Source of the DNA: Paenibacillus lignilyticus
GTDB taxonomy: Bacteria > Bacillota > Bacilli > Paenibacillales > Paenibacillaceae
Length of the DNA: 64,000 nucleotides
NCBI RefSeq assembly: GCF_017942085.1
Contig: NZ_JAGKSP010000015.1
Location: forward strand, 1-64,000
Reading direction: 5' to 3'
The notes beneath the pieces are model-generated. The model saw nothing but the letters and a program-made list of their open reading frames with translations. It made no database searches and was not told where the DNA came from. A program made the position numbers and the translations under genes. Below, one piece after another: positions 1 through 8,489 of the stretch (position 1 is its first letter; every line of letters begins with the position of its first letter).

Positions 1-95
1 GTAAGACCCCTGAAAGACGATCAGGTTGATAGGTTCGAGGTGGAAGTGCAGCAATGCATGCAGCTGACGAATACTAATCGGTCGAGGGCTTATCC
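1..95 (+). rRNA. 23S ribosomal RNA, 3' end
   Basis: The sequence matches the conserved 3' end of bacterial 23S rRNA, ending in GGTCGAGGGCTTATCC before an AT-rich spacer. The gene enters from beyond the left window edge, so only its last ~95 bases are visible. The exact end is estimated from the conserved terminus. Confidence 0.93.
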
Positions 96-220
96 TACGA
101 ACATTCAGCTCGGATGTTCAACTTCGGTCAAGATCAGCTAAAACAAAACCTTCGCAAAGGTTCGTATCCAGTTTTCAGGGCGTAAGCCTTGTGTATCGTA
201 TCGCTAACGCGATCACCGTT

Positions 221-336
221 TGGTGGCGATGGCGGAGGGGAACCACGCGTACCCATCCCGAACACGACCGTTAAGCCCTCCAGCGCCGATGGTACTTGGA
301 CCGCAGGGTCCTGGGAGAGTAGGACGTCGCCAAGCA
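221..336 (+). rRNA. 5S ribosomal RNA
   Basis: A ~116-base segment beginning TGGTGGCGATGGCGGAGGGG and ending near GACGTCGCCAAGCA carries the conserved 5S core (CCCATCCCGAACACG, then GGGAGAGTAGGACG). It lies about 125 bases after the 23S end, the normal 23S-5S order. A strong terminator follows directly. No tRNA gene is seen after it. Confidence 0.95.
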
Positions 337-342
337 CGAATA

Positions 343-375
343 ACCGACCACATTTAATGTGGTCGGTTTTTTGTT
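343..375 (+). terminator. rRNA operon terminator
   Basis: A 10-bp perfect stem, ACCGACCACA (343-352) with TGTGGTCGGT (359-368), is followed by a T-rich run. It is a typical intrinsic terminator closing the rRNA operon. Confidence 0.92.
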
Positions 376-515
376 GTTAACAAGCTATAACATCGATTGG
401 CGGAGAAAGAGGAGGATGAGGGTGAGCGTGGACCCAATGTGCTTGTCCGGCGACTATGACAAGAGATTGATCGTTCACCGGAAGCTGCTCCTTGCCGTTC
501 CCTTCTCGCCGGCAG

Positions 516-567
516 CAACCGATCACTTAAGTGCAATCGGTTATTCGTGCTTGGTGCCCTACTCTCC
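516..567 (-). pseudogene. Inverted remnant of 5S rRNA 3' tail plus terminator
   Basis: Read on the minus strand, this segment reproduces the last ~25 bases of the upstream 5S gene (GGAGAGTAGG..CCAAGCACGAATAACCGA) and then a hairpin like the rRNA terminator (AACCGAT / ATCGGTT around CACTTAAGTG). The 5S body is absent, so it cannot be functional. It faces the intact 5S end at 312-368, forming an inverted repeat. It may be the trace of a second, convergent rRNA operon that was lost. Confidence 0.75.
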
Positions 568-577
568 TAATAAAATT

Positions 578-765
578 GTAATGGGCACAATTGACCATTA
601 CAGACATTTAACGCTATTAGTCCGACTGTAACTGGTCACTATTGTCCATTACAGCTGATTCATTAGTGTTTCGAGCAGTTTTTTGCTTCCAACGGACATT
701 ATTGACCGTTAGACTTCTTATTTTGGGTACTCTGGCTTCTAACAGATATTTTTGACCGTTAGATG
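578..765. repeat. Four imperfect short palindromic repeats
   Basis: Four related ~22-base units lie near 579-602, 628-652, 691-711 and 741-761, about 50-60 bases apart. Each has an arm like (G)TAAYGG, an AT-rich centre and the complementary arm CCRTTA(C). The first, GTAATGG ... CCATTAC, is a perfect 7-bp inverted repeat. The spacing is irregular and the spacers are short, so this is not a CRISPR array; it resembles a REP-like intergenic repeat. Confidence 0.6.
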
Positions 766-860
766 GCTGTAGTCCTTTTCAAAAGGACCCGGCTCGGCGG
801 CCCAGTATGAACATTACAGTAGGACTTAATGGAATTAATGAAATGAGTTGTATCCATGAC

Positions 861-1035
861 ACAGCTGCCCAGCCGCAAGCCACACAGCCGTAAGCCGCAA
901 GCCGCAAGCTGCCAGCTGCCCAGCCGCCCAGCCGCAAGCTGCAAACCGCAAGCCACGCAGCCGTAAGCCGCAAGTCGCAAGCTGCAAGCCGCCCAGCTGC
1001 AACCGCCCAGCCGCAAGCCACAAGCTGCACAGCCG
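861..1035. repeat. Degenerate tandem GCCGCAAGC-type repeat
   Basis: About 175 bases are built from variants of CAGCCGCAAGC, CAGCTGCC and AAGCCGCAAG in tandem. The stretch is open in several minus-strand frames, but the products are only Leu/Ala/Cys/Gly-rich repeats. It reads as a slippage-generated minisatellite rather than a gene. Confidence 0.7.
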
Positions 1036-1206
1036 TCACTACCGACGAGCTACTCTCCAGGCAAGCTTGCCTGCAGATGCGTCAGCGTCGACTTTACTGC
1101 ATAGAGTCGGTTTTTGTTGTGCGAATACAAAGGATGTGGTACCTTGAATTTCGTAACCTAACTTCATCGAAAGAGAACGCTTACATCCAAATGGAGGACA
1201 ACTTCG

Positions 1207-1533
1207 ATGCAATCCTTTCAAAACTACGAGGAATTTTGGCCGTTCTACCTTTCCCAGCATCGGAAAGCATCGACACGCGCATGGCATTTTGTAGGTACGT
1301 CTTGCGTACTCTTGTGTGTGGCCGCGAGCTTTGTGTTTCAGTGGTGGTTGTTTCTGCTGGCACCCCTTATCGCATACGGACTGGCCTGGTTCAGCCATTT
1401 CTTTATCGAGGGGAATAGGCCGGCCACTTTCGGACATCCCGTCTGGTCGCTGCGGGCAGATTTTCGGATGTACGGCTATATGCTCTTGGGCAAGCTGGGT
1501 CCAGAGTTAAAGAAGAATGGCATCAATAAATAA
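1207..1533 (+). CDS. Mpo1-like (DUF962) small membrane protein
   Basis: The 108-residue product resembles the DUF962/Mpo1-like family, whose yeast member Mpo1 is an Fe-dependent dioxygenase in 2-hydroxy fatty acid breakdown. Family features are HxxxxxTRAWHFVGT near residues 18-31, two adjacent hydrophobic segments (about 34-60), and the C-terminal block FSHFFIEGNRPATFGHP (62-78) with conserved histidines. The start is set by GGAGG at 1193-1197, nine bases before the ATG. An MFS transporter gene follows 17 bases later. The bacterial function is not established; the family assignment is by motif. Confidence 0.8.
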   Translation: MQSFQNYEEFWPFYLSQHRKASTRAWHFVGTSCVLLCVAASFVFQWWLFLLAPLIAYGLAWFSHFFIEGNRPATFGHPVWSLRADFRMYGYMLLGKLGPELKKNGINK

Positions 1534-1550
1534 CGAGTCGGATCAAGGGG

Positions 1551-2798
1551 ATGCCGCGCGTGTGGAGAAGAATTCAAGGGAATGCGAGAAATTGCTTGCT
1601 CTATGAGCCGCTGTTTCTGATCCCATTTAACATGTACATGACTTACGCTTCGATTTATATGCTTGAGTTGGGAGTCAGCGAAACACAGATAGGGCTTATT
1701 ACATCGATTGGGATGGCAATGCAAATTCTCACCTCCTTAATCAGCGGGCATTTGACTGACAAAATGGGCAGGCGTCGCGCGCTGCTTGTATATGATCTGA
1801 TCAGTTGGAGCGTCGCGACTTTGATCTGGGCGGTATCTCAAAATTTCTGGTTCTTCCTGGCGGCCGCGGTTGTAAACAGCTTCCAGCGGGTGCCGACTAC
1901 AGCTTGGTATTGTCTGCTCGTGGAGGACACCGATCCGGAGGATCGTTCCATCGTGTTTACGATTCTGATGTTTATCGGGGTTATCGGAGGGCTGTTCGCA
2001 CCGCTTGGCGGCTTGTTTGTCAGCCAATTCACATTAGTGCCGGCTATGCGCATCATGTATGTCATTGCCTTCATTGGGATGACCATCATGATGATTGTGC
2101 GTCATTTCACGACACACGAGACTGCGATCGGATTGAAGAAGATGGAAGAAAGCTCAAAAGTCAGCCTTTCGGATACGATAACGGAATACAAAGACGTGAT
2201 GAAGTTGATCGTAGCGAATAAAGCGCTGATGATTATTTTCGGCGTGTACATCTTGTTCAATTTCCAGATGACACTGCGTAATACGTACTTATCTGTATAT
2301 TGGGTGGATGCCCTTCACATCAATGATTCGATCATTTCCATATTTCCGGCGATTTCATCGGCTGCCATGATCCTTTTTCTGATGGTGGCAACACCAAGGC
2401 TCAAAGAGCGTCTCGCCAATCAGTATATGATTGCCGGGTTCTTGATTTCGGCGGTGTCGTTCGTCATGCTGTTGACCACCGGACCTGGGAACATTACGGC
2501 GACGATCATTAGTACGGTACTGATGGCCATCGGGGGTCTGCTGGCGAGCCCTTATTTGGAGTCCTCCATACAGAATGCAATCGATGACCATAACAGAGCG
2601 AAAGTCTTCTCTATTCTAGGCGTGCTTATCCTGATTTTCACGTTTCCTGCGGGAATACTTGGCGGCTGGACGTATACGATCAATGCCAAGTTCCCGCTTG
2701 TCTTTATCGTCGTGGCGTTTCTGGCAAGTGTGATTATGATGTTCCTGTATGCGAGAAGAACCTCACGAGCCGACTTGCACAGCTCCATCTCCGGGTAA
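1551..2798 (+). CDS. MFS transporter
   Basis: This ~415-residue protein of the major facilitator superfamily has about 12 hydrophobic segments and the loop 2-3 signature GHLTDKMGRRRAL near residues 64-76. It probably exports or imports a small solute across the cell membrane; the substrate cannot be read from sequence. The annotated ATG sits directly against AAGGGG (1545-1550), too close to be its ribosome-binding site. A GTG at 1560, nine bases after AAGGGG, fits better and would give 412 residues. A terminator follows at 2819. Confidence 0.88.
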   Translation: MPRVWRRIQGNARNCLLYEPLFLIPFNMYMTYASIYMLELGVSETQIGLITSIGMAMQILTSLISGHLTDKMGRRRALLVYDLISWSVATLIWAVSQNFWFFLAAAVVNSFQRVPTTAWYCLLVEDTDPEDRSIVFTILMFIGVIGGLFAPLGGLFVSQFTLVPAMRIMYVIAFIGMTIMMIVRHFTTHETAIGLKKMEESSKVSLSDTITEYKDVMKLIVANKALMIIFGVYILFNFQMTLRNTYLSVYWVDALHINDSIISIFPAISSAAMILFLMVATPRLKERLANQYMIAGFLISAVSFVMLLTTGPGNITATIISTVLMAIGGLLASPYLESSIQNAIDDHNRAKVFSILGVLILIFTFPAGILGGWTYTINAKFPLVFIVVAFLASVIMMFLYARRTSRADLHSSISG

Positions 2799-2818
2799 TT
2801 ATTAATGGTAATACAAGG

Positions 2819-2860
2819 AAAAACCATGCTGCTGATATTCAATCAGTGCATGGTTTTTTA
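2819..2860 (+). terminator. Terminator after MFS gene
   Basis: The stem AAAAACCATGC (2819-2829) pairs with GCATGGTTTTT (2848-2858) and a T-run follows. It separates the MFS gene from the sugar-uptake operon. Confidence 0.88.
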
Positions 2861-2916
2861 TGTTTCAGCAGGGAGTGCGTCAATGTACAATTTGCGATAT
2901 GAAGTAAAGAATGGAA

Positions 2917-2947
2917 TATATAAACATCAAATAGGCGCCTCTATAAT
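2917..2947 (+). promoter_or_regulatory. Possible promoter of sugar-uptake operon
   Basis: A consensus TATAAT -10 box lies at 2942-2947, 39 bases before the lipoprotein start, with a poor -35 (TATAAA near 2919). The weak -35 would fit an activator-dependent promoter, for example one driven by the YesN-like regulator encoded downstream. The call rests only on motif and position. Confidence 0.4.
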
Positions 2948-2986
2948 TAGCCTTGTAAGCACCACTACAAAGTAAAGGGGTAGAAC

Positions 2987-4798
2987 ATGAAACGGTATGC
3001 AAAGCTAGCAAAAGGCGTCACGCTCTCACTCGTCCTTGGCATGCTTCCAACGCTTGCTGCTTGTTCCGACAGCAACAACAGCAATCAAGAAGCCGCGAAC
3101 AACTCAGCAACGGCGACGAACAATCAAGCTGCAAACAATGGTGCGGCAGCAACCAATGAGAAGCCGGCGGCCGATATTTGGAACCAGAAATTCGATCCTC
3201 CGATTACGATTACAACTGCGGTTGTAGATGATGGAGCCTCCAGGGGGAATGCTTTCAAGCCCGGCGAGTCCATGGAGGACAACGTGCATACCCGCTGGAT
3301 GAAAGAAAACATGGGGATCGACATTAAGTTTGATTTTATCGTTACGAAACCGGAAGATTACGATACGAAAATTCGTTTGCTGCTTTCCAGTAACGGCAAG
3401 CTACCGGACGTATTCTCGGCACCGGGCGATTCGGTTCAGAATCTGATTGCTGCAGATCGGGTCATGCCGCTGGATGAAGCGATAGAGAAATATGCGCACC
3501 CGGAATACAAAAAGATTCTTGAGAAATACAACTATGCGCTAGGCGGAGTAAAACGTGACGGCAAGCTTTATGGTCTGCCAAGCTTCTTCATGGGCGATGA
3601 AGGTACGGTCATGTGGATTCGTAAAGATTGGCTGGATACGCTCGGTTTGCAGCCGCCTAAAACGGTCGCTGAACTTGAAAACGTTCTCAAACAATTTACC
3701 GAGAACGATCCGGACGGCAACGGCAAAGCGGATACATTCGGTCTGGCAGTACCGTTAAAAGAAGGTCCATGGACATGGATGGGGCAAACGGACGCGATTG
3801 TCGGCGCATTTACGAAACAAATGATCAATACGTACGATGTCACCAGCTACTGGAACTTAGGCGATGACGGCAAACTGAGCTACGGCGCGATTCATCCGGA
3901 TGCGAAGAAGTATCTGGAAACGATGAGGGACTGGATGAGCAAAGGTTACATGGATAAAGAAGCCGGAATCAAAGATCCAATGAAAGCTTCCGAAATGGCT
4001 GCCAGCGGCAAAGCAGGCGTTATGTTTGGACCGTTCTGGATGGGCGACTGGCCGCTTAGCGACGTCACCAAACTGAATCCAAAAGCAGATTTCGAGCCTT
4101 TCGAGCTTCCTGCCGGTGCTGACGGTACAGTTGGCCGCGCTGAGAAATCAATTACCGGCGGTTTCACGATGTTCAACAAAGACTTCAAAGACATCGAAGC
4201 ATGGTTCGCTTACTTCAACAAAATTTTCGCTAAAAACTTGGAGCAAGAAGGCGATCCGTACTTCGATCCACGCTTCAAAGACGGTTATCACGAAGGTTAC
4301 GATTATGTAAATATGGACGGTAAAATCATCAAAGGGAATTACAAGGACGCAGGCGTGCCGGAAGACAAATGGCCGCTTAAAGACGGCAGCCGCATGGATA
4401 TGCGTTTCATGATCGCAAGCATCATTGGCGGTACGACAACGATTCCGTTCTCCAATGACGCCCCGATCAAGAAATTCCTTGCCGATCCGAATGCGGAGCC
4501 GCTGACGACAAGAGAGTTTGACGTCAAGCAGATGGCGAAGAAACAAATCGTTGCTGCCGGTGTCCGGATGAACCAAGGCATCGAAGAAGGTAAAAACTAT
4601 TTCACCGGTCCGATGACGGCTACAATGAAATCCAAAGGCGAGCTGCTGAAGAAACTCGCTACGGAGAGCTACCTGAAAATTATTTACGGCGAGAAGCCGC
4701 TCGAGTTCTTCGATGAATTCGCTAAGCAATGGCTGGATAACGGCGGCGAGAAGATTACCGAAGAAGTAAACGAATGGTACGCCGAAAGTATCAAATAA
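2987..4798 (+). CDS. Extracellular solute-binding lipoprotein of a sugar ABC transporter
   Basis: The 603-residue binding protein is of the LplA type, typical of Paenibacillus oligosaccharide uptake. A lipoprotein signal peptide is clear: MKRYAKLAKG, a hydrophobic core, and the lipobox L-A-A-C with Cys at residue 26, followed by an Asn/Ala/Gln-rich linker to about residue 62. The rest matches family 1 solute-binding proteins (for example LFxDVFSxPGD-like and WIRKDWLDTLGL blocks). AAAGGGG at 2974-2980 precedes the ATG. It delivers a sugar or uronide to the permeases encoded next; the ligand is not identifiable. Confidence 0.9.
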   Translation: MKRYAKLAKGVTLSLVLGMLPTLAACSDSNNSNQEAANNSATATNNQAANNGAAATNEKPAADIWNQKFDPPITITTAVVDDGASRGNAFKPGESMEDNVHTRWMKENMGIDIKFDFIVTKPEDYDTKIRLLLSSNGKLPDVFSAPGDSVQNLIAADRVMPLDEAIEKYAHPEYKKILEKYNYALGGVKRDGKLYGLPSFFMGDEGTVMWIRKDWLDTLGLQPPKTVAELENVLKQFTENDPDGNGKADTFGLAVPLKEGPWTWMGQTDAIVGAFTKQMINTYDVTSYWNLGDDGKLSYGAIHPDAKKYLETMRDWMSKGYMDKEAGIKDPMKASEMAASGKAGVMFGPFWMGDWPLSDVTKLNPKADFEPFELPAGADGTVGRAEKSITGGFTMFNKDFKDIEAWFAYFNKIFAKNLEQEGDPYFDPRFKDGYHEGYDYVNMDGKIIKGNYKDAGVPEDKWPLKDGSRMDMRFMIASIIGGTTTIPFSNDAPIKKFLADPNAEPLTTREFDVKQMAKKQIVAAGVRMNQGIEEGKNYFTGPMTATMKSKGELLKKLATESYLKIIYGEKPLEFFDEFAKQWLDNGGEKITEEVNEWYAESIK

Positions 4799-4819
4799 CA
4801 ACCAAGAAGTGAAGCGTTC

Positions 4820-4866
4820 AAAACGGGGGAGAGGCTGCTGCAAGCTGTCGCCGATCCCCCGTTTTT
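4820..4866 (+). terminator. Intra-operon terminator after binding-protein gene
   Basis: AAAACGGGGGA (4820-4830) pairs with TCCCCCGTTTT (4855-4865), followed by T. Such hairpins between a binding-protein gene and its permease genes usually raise the binding-protein transcript and allow partial read-through. Confidence 0.85.
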
Positions 4867-4888
4867 CTATGGAAAGGAAGGATGCAGC

Positions 4889-5785
4889 GTGGCGTCATAT
4901 TGGAGGAAGACATGGCCGTTTCATTTACTGGTGTTGCCTGCGTTAGTGTTATGTATCATTTTCAACTACATTCCGTTATTCGGCGTCATCATCGCCTTTG
5001 AAGACTACCAACCATGGCTTGGCATTACGAAGTCGGCATGGGTCGGACTGGAGCATTTCCGCACCCTGTTTGAATATCCGGACAGTAAGCAGGTTATTTG
5101 GAACACCCTCATTATTGCATCGTTTAAACTAGTCATTAATTTGTTTGTACCGATCATTTTCGCGCTTCTGCTAAACGAAGTTGCCAAAACATACTTCAAA
5201 CGCATTCTACAGACACTTGTCTATTTGCCCCACTTCTTATCTTGGGTCATTCTTGGCGGGATCATGATCGATATTCTGTCAACGGATGGCGGGATCGTGA
5301 ATCGGCTGATCGAAGCGTTTGGCGGCAAGAGCATCTTCTTCCTGGGAGACGGCCAGTGGTTTCGGGTTACGGTCATTATCAGCGACGTGTGGAAGGAATT
5401 CGGCTTCTCGGCGATTATCTTCCTGGCTACGCTTGTCGGAATTAATCCGGCTTTATATGAAGCGGCAGAGATTGATGGGGCCACCCGTTGGCAGCAAGTC
5501 ATTTACATATCCATACCACTCATACTGCCTATCGTGATCGTAGTAGCAACTTTATCTCTAGGTCGTATTTTGGATGCCGGATTCGATCAAATCTTGAATC
5601 TCTATAATCCGCTTGTATTCTCGCATGGCGACATTATTGATACGTTTGTTTACCGCGTAGGCTTGAATAATGGTCAATTCAGCTTTGGCACGGCCGTGGG
5701 GCTATTTAAGTCGGTAATCGGCTTCATCTTGATTATTGTCAGCTACAGATTGGCTTACAAGCTAGCCAACTACCGAATCTTCTAA
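4889..5785 (+). CDS. ABC transporter permease, LplB-type
   Basis: The 298-residue inner-membrane permease has six hydrophobic segments. The EAA loop, YEAAEIDGATRWQQVIYISIP, lies near residues 190-210; it docks the ATPase subunit. The start is GTG, chosen because GGAAAGGAAGG lies just upstream (4871-4881). It pairs with the following permease to form the channel for the upstream lipoprotein. No ATPase gene is in the operon, so a shared MsmX-type ATPase encoded elsewhere is expected. Confidence 0.92.
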   Translation: MASYWRKTWPFHLLVLPALVLCIIFNYIPLFGVIIAFEDYQPWLGITKSAWVGLEHFRTLFEYPDSKQVIWNTLIIASFKLVINLFVPIIFALLLNEVAKTYFKRILQTLVYLPHFLSWVILGGIMIDILSTDGGIVNRLIEAFGGKSIFFLGDGQWFRVTVIISDVWKEFGFSAIIFLATLVGINPALYEAAEIDGATRWQQVIYISIPLILPIVIVVATLSLGRILDAGFDQILNLYNPLVFSHGDIIDTFVYRVGLNNGQFSFGTAVGLFKSVIGFILIIVSYRLAYKLANYRIF

Positions 5786-5797
5786 AGGAGGCCCGTA

Positions 5798-6676
5798 ATG
5801 AAATTTCGCTCCCGAGGTTACGCTGCATTTGCGATTTCCAACAATATTCTGCTAAGTTTGCTCGGCATTCTCTGTATCCTTCCGTTGATCCACGTATTTG
5901 CGGTGTCCTTCAGCTCACGTGCCGCAGCAACGGCGAACATCGTCAATTTCTGGCCAATCGGTTTTACAGTGGACGCCTACGCCAAGACATTAGCCAATGA
6001 GAAGTTTCTGATGGCCATGTGGATCGGTGCAGAGCGTACCATTCTGGGGACGGTCATATCGATGGCTGTTATTACGATGGCGTCCTACAGTTTGTCGAAA
6101 ACAAGCCTTCGATTTCCCGGACGGCAAGTGTATACGTGGGTGTTCGTGTTCACGATGTTATTCTCAGGGGGATTAATTCCTTCTTATATTGTCATCAGCA
6201 AGCTTCATCTGCTGGATAGCATTTGGGCTCTCGTATTGCCAGGTGCGGTAAGCGTGTGGAACATGATCCTCATGCTCAACTTCTTCCGAACCATTCCGCA
6301 GGACTTGGAGGAAGCGGCCTACATCGATGGTGCCGGTCATTTGCGCGTGCTATGGAGTGTTTATCTGCCGGTATCGATGCCCTCTATCGCCACGTTATCG
6401 CTGTTCACGATGGTATCGCATTGGAACTCTTGGTTTGATGGCATCATCTATATGTCGAAGCCGGATGGCTACCCGCTGGCCTCGTATCTGCACTCCATGA
6501 TTGTCAGCGACAACTTATCCCGAATCGGCGTATCGACGGAATCGATTGCCAACTTCTCGAACCGTACGGTCAAAGCGGCACAGATCTTCATCGGCGCTTT
6601 ACCGATTCTGATGGTGTATCCGTTTCTGCAGAAATATTTTGTCAAAGGGATCGTGCTCGGTTCTGTAAAATCCTAA
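5798..6676 (+). CDS. ABC transporter permease, LplC-type
   Basis: The 292-residue carbohydrate ABC permease has six hydrophobic segments and an EAA loop, LEEAAYIDGAGHLRVLWSVY, near residues 170-190. AAAGGAGG (5784-5791) gives a strong ribosome-binding site. The gene starts 13 bases after the partner permease, and the two are almost certainly cotranslated subunits of one transporter. The C-terminus, LQKYFVKGIVLGSVKS, is the usual LplC-family ending. Confidence 0.92.
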   Translation: MKFRSRGYAAFAISNNILLSLLGILCILPLIHVFAVSFSSRAAATANIVNFWPIGFTVDAYAKTLANEKFLMAMWIGAERTILGTVISMAVITMASYSLSKTSLRFPGRQVYTWVFVFTMLFSGGLIPSYIVISKLHLLDSIWALVLPGAVSVWNMILMLNFFRTIPQDLEEAAYIDGAGHLRVLWSVYLPVSMPSIATLSLFTMVSHWNSWFDGIIYMSKPDGYPLASYLHSMIVSDNLSRIGVSTESIANFSNRTVKAAQIFIGALPILMVYPFLQKYFVKGIVLGSVKS

Positions 6677-6698
6677 TCTAGTCGTTAGTCAACTCAAA

Positions 6699-8489
6699 GT
6701 GGAACGGATTCGGACGGTGAGCAAGATGGGATTCAGACGTGCCGTAGGCGGCAGAATCAATATTTTCACCAAGATCATGATCGTCATCGTGCTCCTGCTT
6801 GTGCCGATCGTGATGATGTACAATTCCTCTAACAAAATAAGCACGGGCGTAGTGGAACGAGAGCTGCTTCAGGTTAACCTGAATCGGCTCCGTTTCTTTG
6901 TCGATCAAATGGACACGGAGGTAGACCGGCTGTGGAGAGCGGCTTTCGTCATCGCCAGAGAACCGGATGTCGTTCAGCTTCAGTTCCGATCCTCAAACGC
7001 GCAAACCTATTCAAGACTGGAAGCGAAAAAGCTGCTGCAGGAGAAGCTCGATATGCAGTCGACGACCTTAGCCTGGACCAATAAATTGACTGTTTTCTCA
7101 CCACCGTCCGGTGTAGCGGTATCGACCAATTGGATGGAAGAGTACAATGAGGCTTACTTTGAGAGCGCGGTTCAAGACTATTGGGATTATCGGCAAATTG
7201 TAACGGAACGGGGAGAAGAGATGGCGTTCGTGCGCCATTTGATTCTACCCTTCACCCCGCTGGGAAAGCCCGAAAATCCAAATTTATATGTAGAAGTAAC
7301 CTTCTCAACGCAGAATCTGGTCAACATGCTGGAGAGGTTCATGCAAGGCAGCGGGGGCAAGCCTTTCTTGTATCATCCGTCATTTGAAAGCATTCAGACG
7401 CATGACTCAGATAAGCAGCTGGTCGGGGAGATGACTCGTCAATTCGCCATCCTTAATCAGAATACGCTGAATAAAGAAGGCTCCGTCAAGATTACGTTTC
7501 ATGATGAGCCCTATCTGGTTAACTATGCTGCATCTGCCGCGCTAGGCTGGTACTTGGTTGATTTTGTGCCGATGAAGAAGGTGCTGCAGCCGATCGATCA
7601 GAGCAAACGTATCTTCTATGGGGCAGGATTGCTGCTTCTGGTGCTCGGGGTTGCAGCCGCGGCACTGCTGTATCGGAACGTACAGCGGCCGATATATGAT
7701 CTCATTCGTGCGGTAAAGTCGCTTCGCCGAGGAGAATACGGGCATCGCATTGAACGTGAGCCGCAGAATGAATTTCATTATTTGATCGAACAGTTTAACT
7801 TGATGTCCGACGACATCAAAACGTTAATTGATAAGATTTATATCGAGGAGCTCCGCGCGAAGGAATCCTCGCTCAAGCATTTGCAAGCGCAGATTAATCC
7901 GCATTTCTTATACAATAATTTTGCCTATATTCAAAGTATGGCGCAGCTGGAGCGTACGAAAGCAATTGTCGCTTTCACGCAGCATCTAAGCCAATATTAC
8001 CGCTATACGACGAAGACGGAGCAGCAGCTCACTTTCCTGGCGGAAGAGATGGATCTGCTTCGCAATTACTTGGAAATTCACCGGATGCAGTCGGAACGGC
8101 TTCGCTACGATGAACATATTGAAGAAGGCATGATGAAGCTGCTCCTGCCGCGGCTGCTCCTGCAGCCGCTTGTGGAGAACGCGATCGTGCACGGCATGGG
8201 AGGAAGAAAAGGAGAGTGCCGGATTATCATCTCCGGCTATCGGACGGAGAATGGCTGCGAGCTTGCGGTTGAAGACAATGGAATCGGCATGAAACAGGAA
8301 GCACTGGACTCCCTCAGAAGTTCGCTGCAGCAAACCAGTGCTCTCCAAAGTCTCGGATTGTGGAATGTGCACCAGCGGTTAAGGCATTATTTTGGCCCCT
8401 TATCGGGCTTACACATAGATCACTCTACGTTAGGCGGACTGCGTGCACGGCTCATTATTATCAATGAGGGAGGCGATTCCCATATTTGA
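6699..8489 (+). CDS. Sensor histidine kinase, YesM-type
   Basis: The 596-residue membrane kinase probably senses the transported sugar outside the cell. One membrane segment lies near residues 24-44, an extracytoplasmic sensor region follows to about 305, a second segment lies at about 305-325, then a HAMP-like linker, the His_kinase block QINPHFLYNN with His near 402, and an ATPase domain with the N-box LVENAIVHG (Asn near 494) and DNGIGM. The GTG start lacks a good ribosome-binding site; GTG 6717 or ATG 6726 are alternatives. It lies in the transporter operon and pairs with the next gene. Confidence 0.9.
   Translation: MERIRTVSKMGFRRAVGGRINIFTKIMIVIVLLLVPIVMMYNSSNKISTGVVERELLQVNLNRLRFFVDQMDTEVDRLWRAAFVIAREPDVVQLQFRSSNAQTYSRLEAKKLLQEKLDMQSTTLAWTNKLTVFSPPSGVAVSTNWMEEYNEAYFESAVQDYWDYRQIVTERGEEMAFVRHLILPFTPLGKPENPNLYVEVTFSTQNLVNMLERFMQGSGGKPFLYHPSFESIQTHDSDKQLVGEMTRQFAILNQNTLNKEGSVKITFHDEPYLVNYAASAALGWYLVDFVPMKKVLQPIDQSKRIFYGAGLLLLVLGVAAAALLYRNVQRPIYDLIRAVKSLRRGEYGHRIEREPQNEFHYLIEQFNLMSDDIKTLIDKIYIEELRAKESSLKHLQAQINPHFLYNNFAYIQSMAQLERTKAIVAFTQHLSQYYRYTTKTEQQLTFLAEEMDLLRNYLEIHRMQSERLRYDEHIEEGMMKLLLPRLLLQPLVENAIVHGMGGRKGECRIIISGYRTENGCELAVEDNGIGMKQEALDSLRSSLQQTSALQSLGLWNVHQRLRHYFGPLSGLHIDHSTLGGLRARLIIINEGGDSHI

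Larger units (their letters stand above)
380..1206. other. 827-base intergenic region with rRNA remnant and repeats
   Basis: No convincing gene is present; short ORFs here lack ribosome-binding sites and recognisable products. It holds an inverted 5S/terminator remnant (516-567), a set of short palindromes (578-765), a degenerate tandem repeat (861-1035), a 16-base perfect palindrome CAGGCAAGCTTGCCTG (1058-1073), and a weak hairpin with T-run (1089-1115). The region looks like decaying repeat-rich spacer behind an rRNA operon. Confidence 0.7.

Noticed and set aside
861..1035. Tandem repeats as a CRISPR array
   Set aside because: Units are short and contiguous without unique spacers.
1077..1437. 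Open frames overlapping the Mpo1-like gene
   Set aside because: They lack ribosome-binding sites and recognisable protein features.
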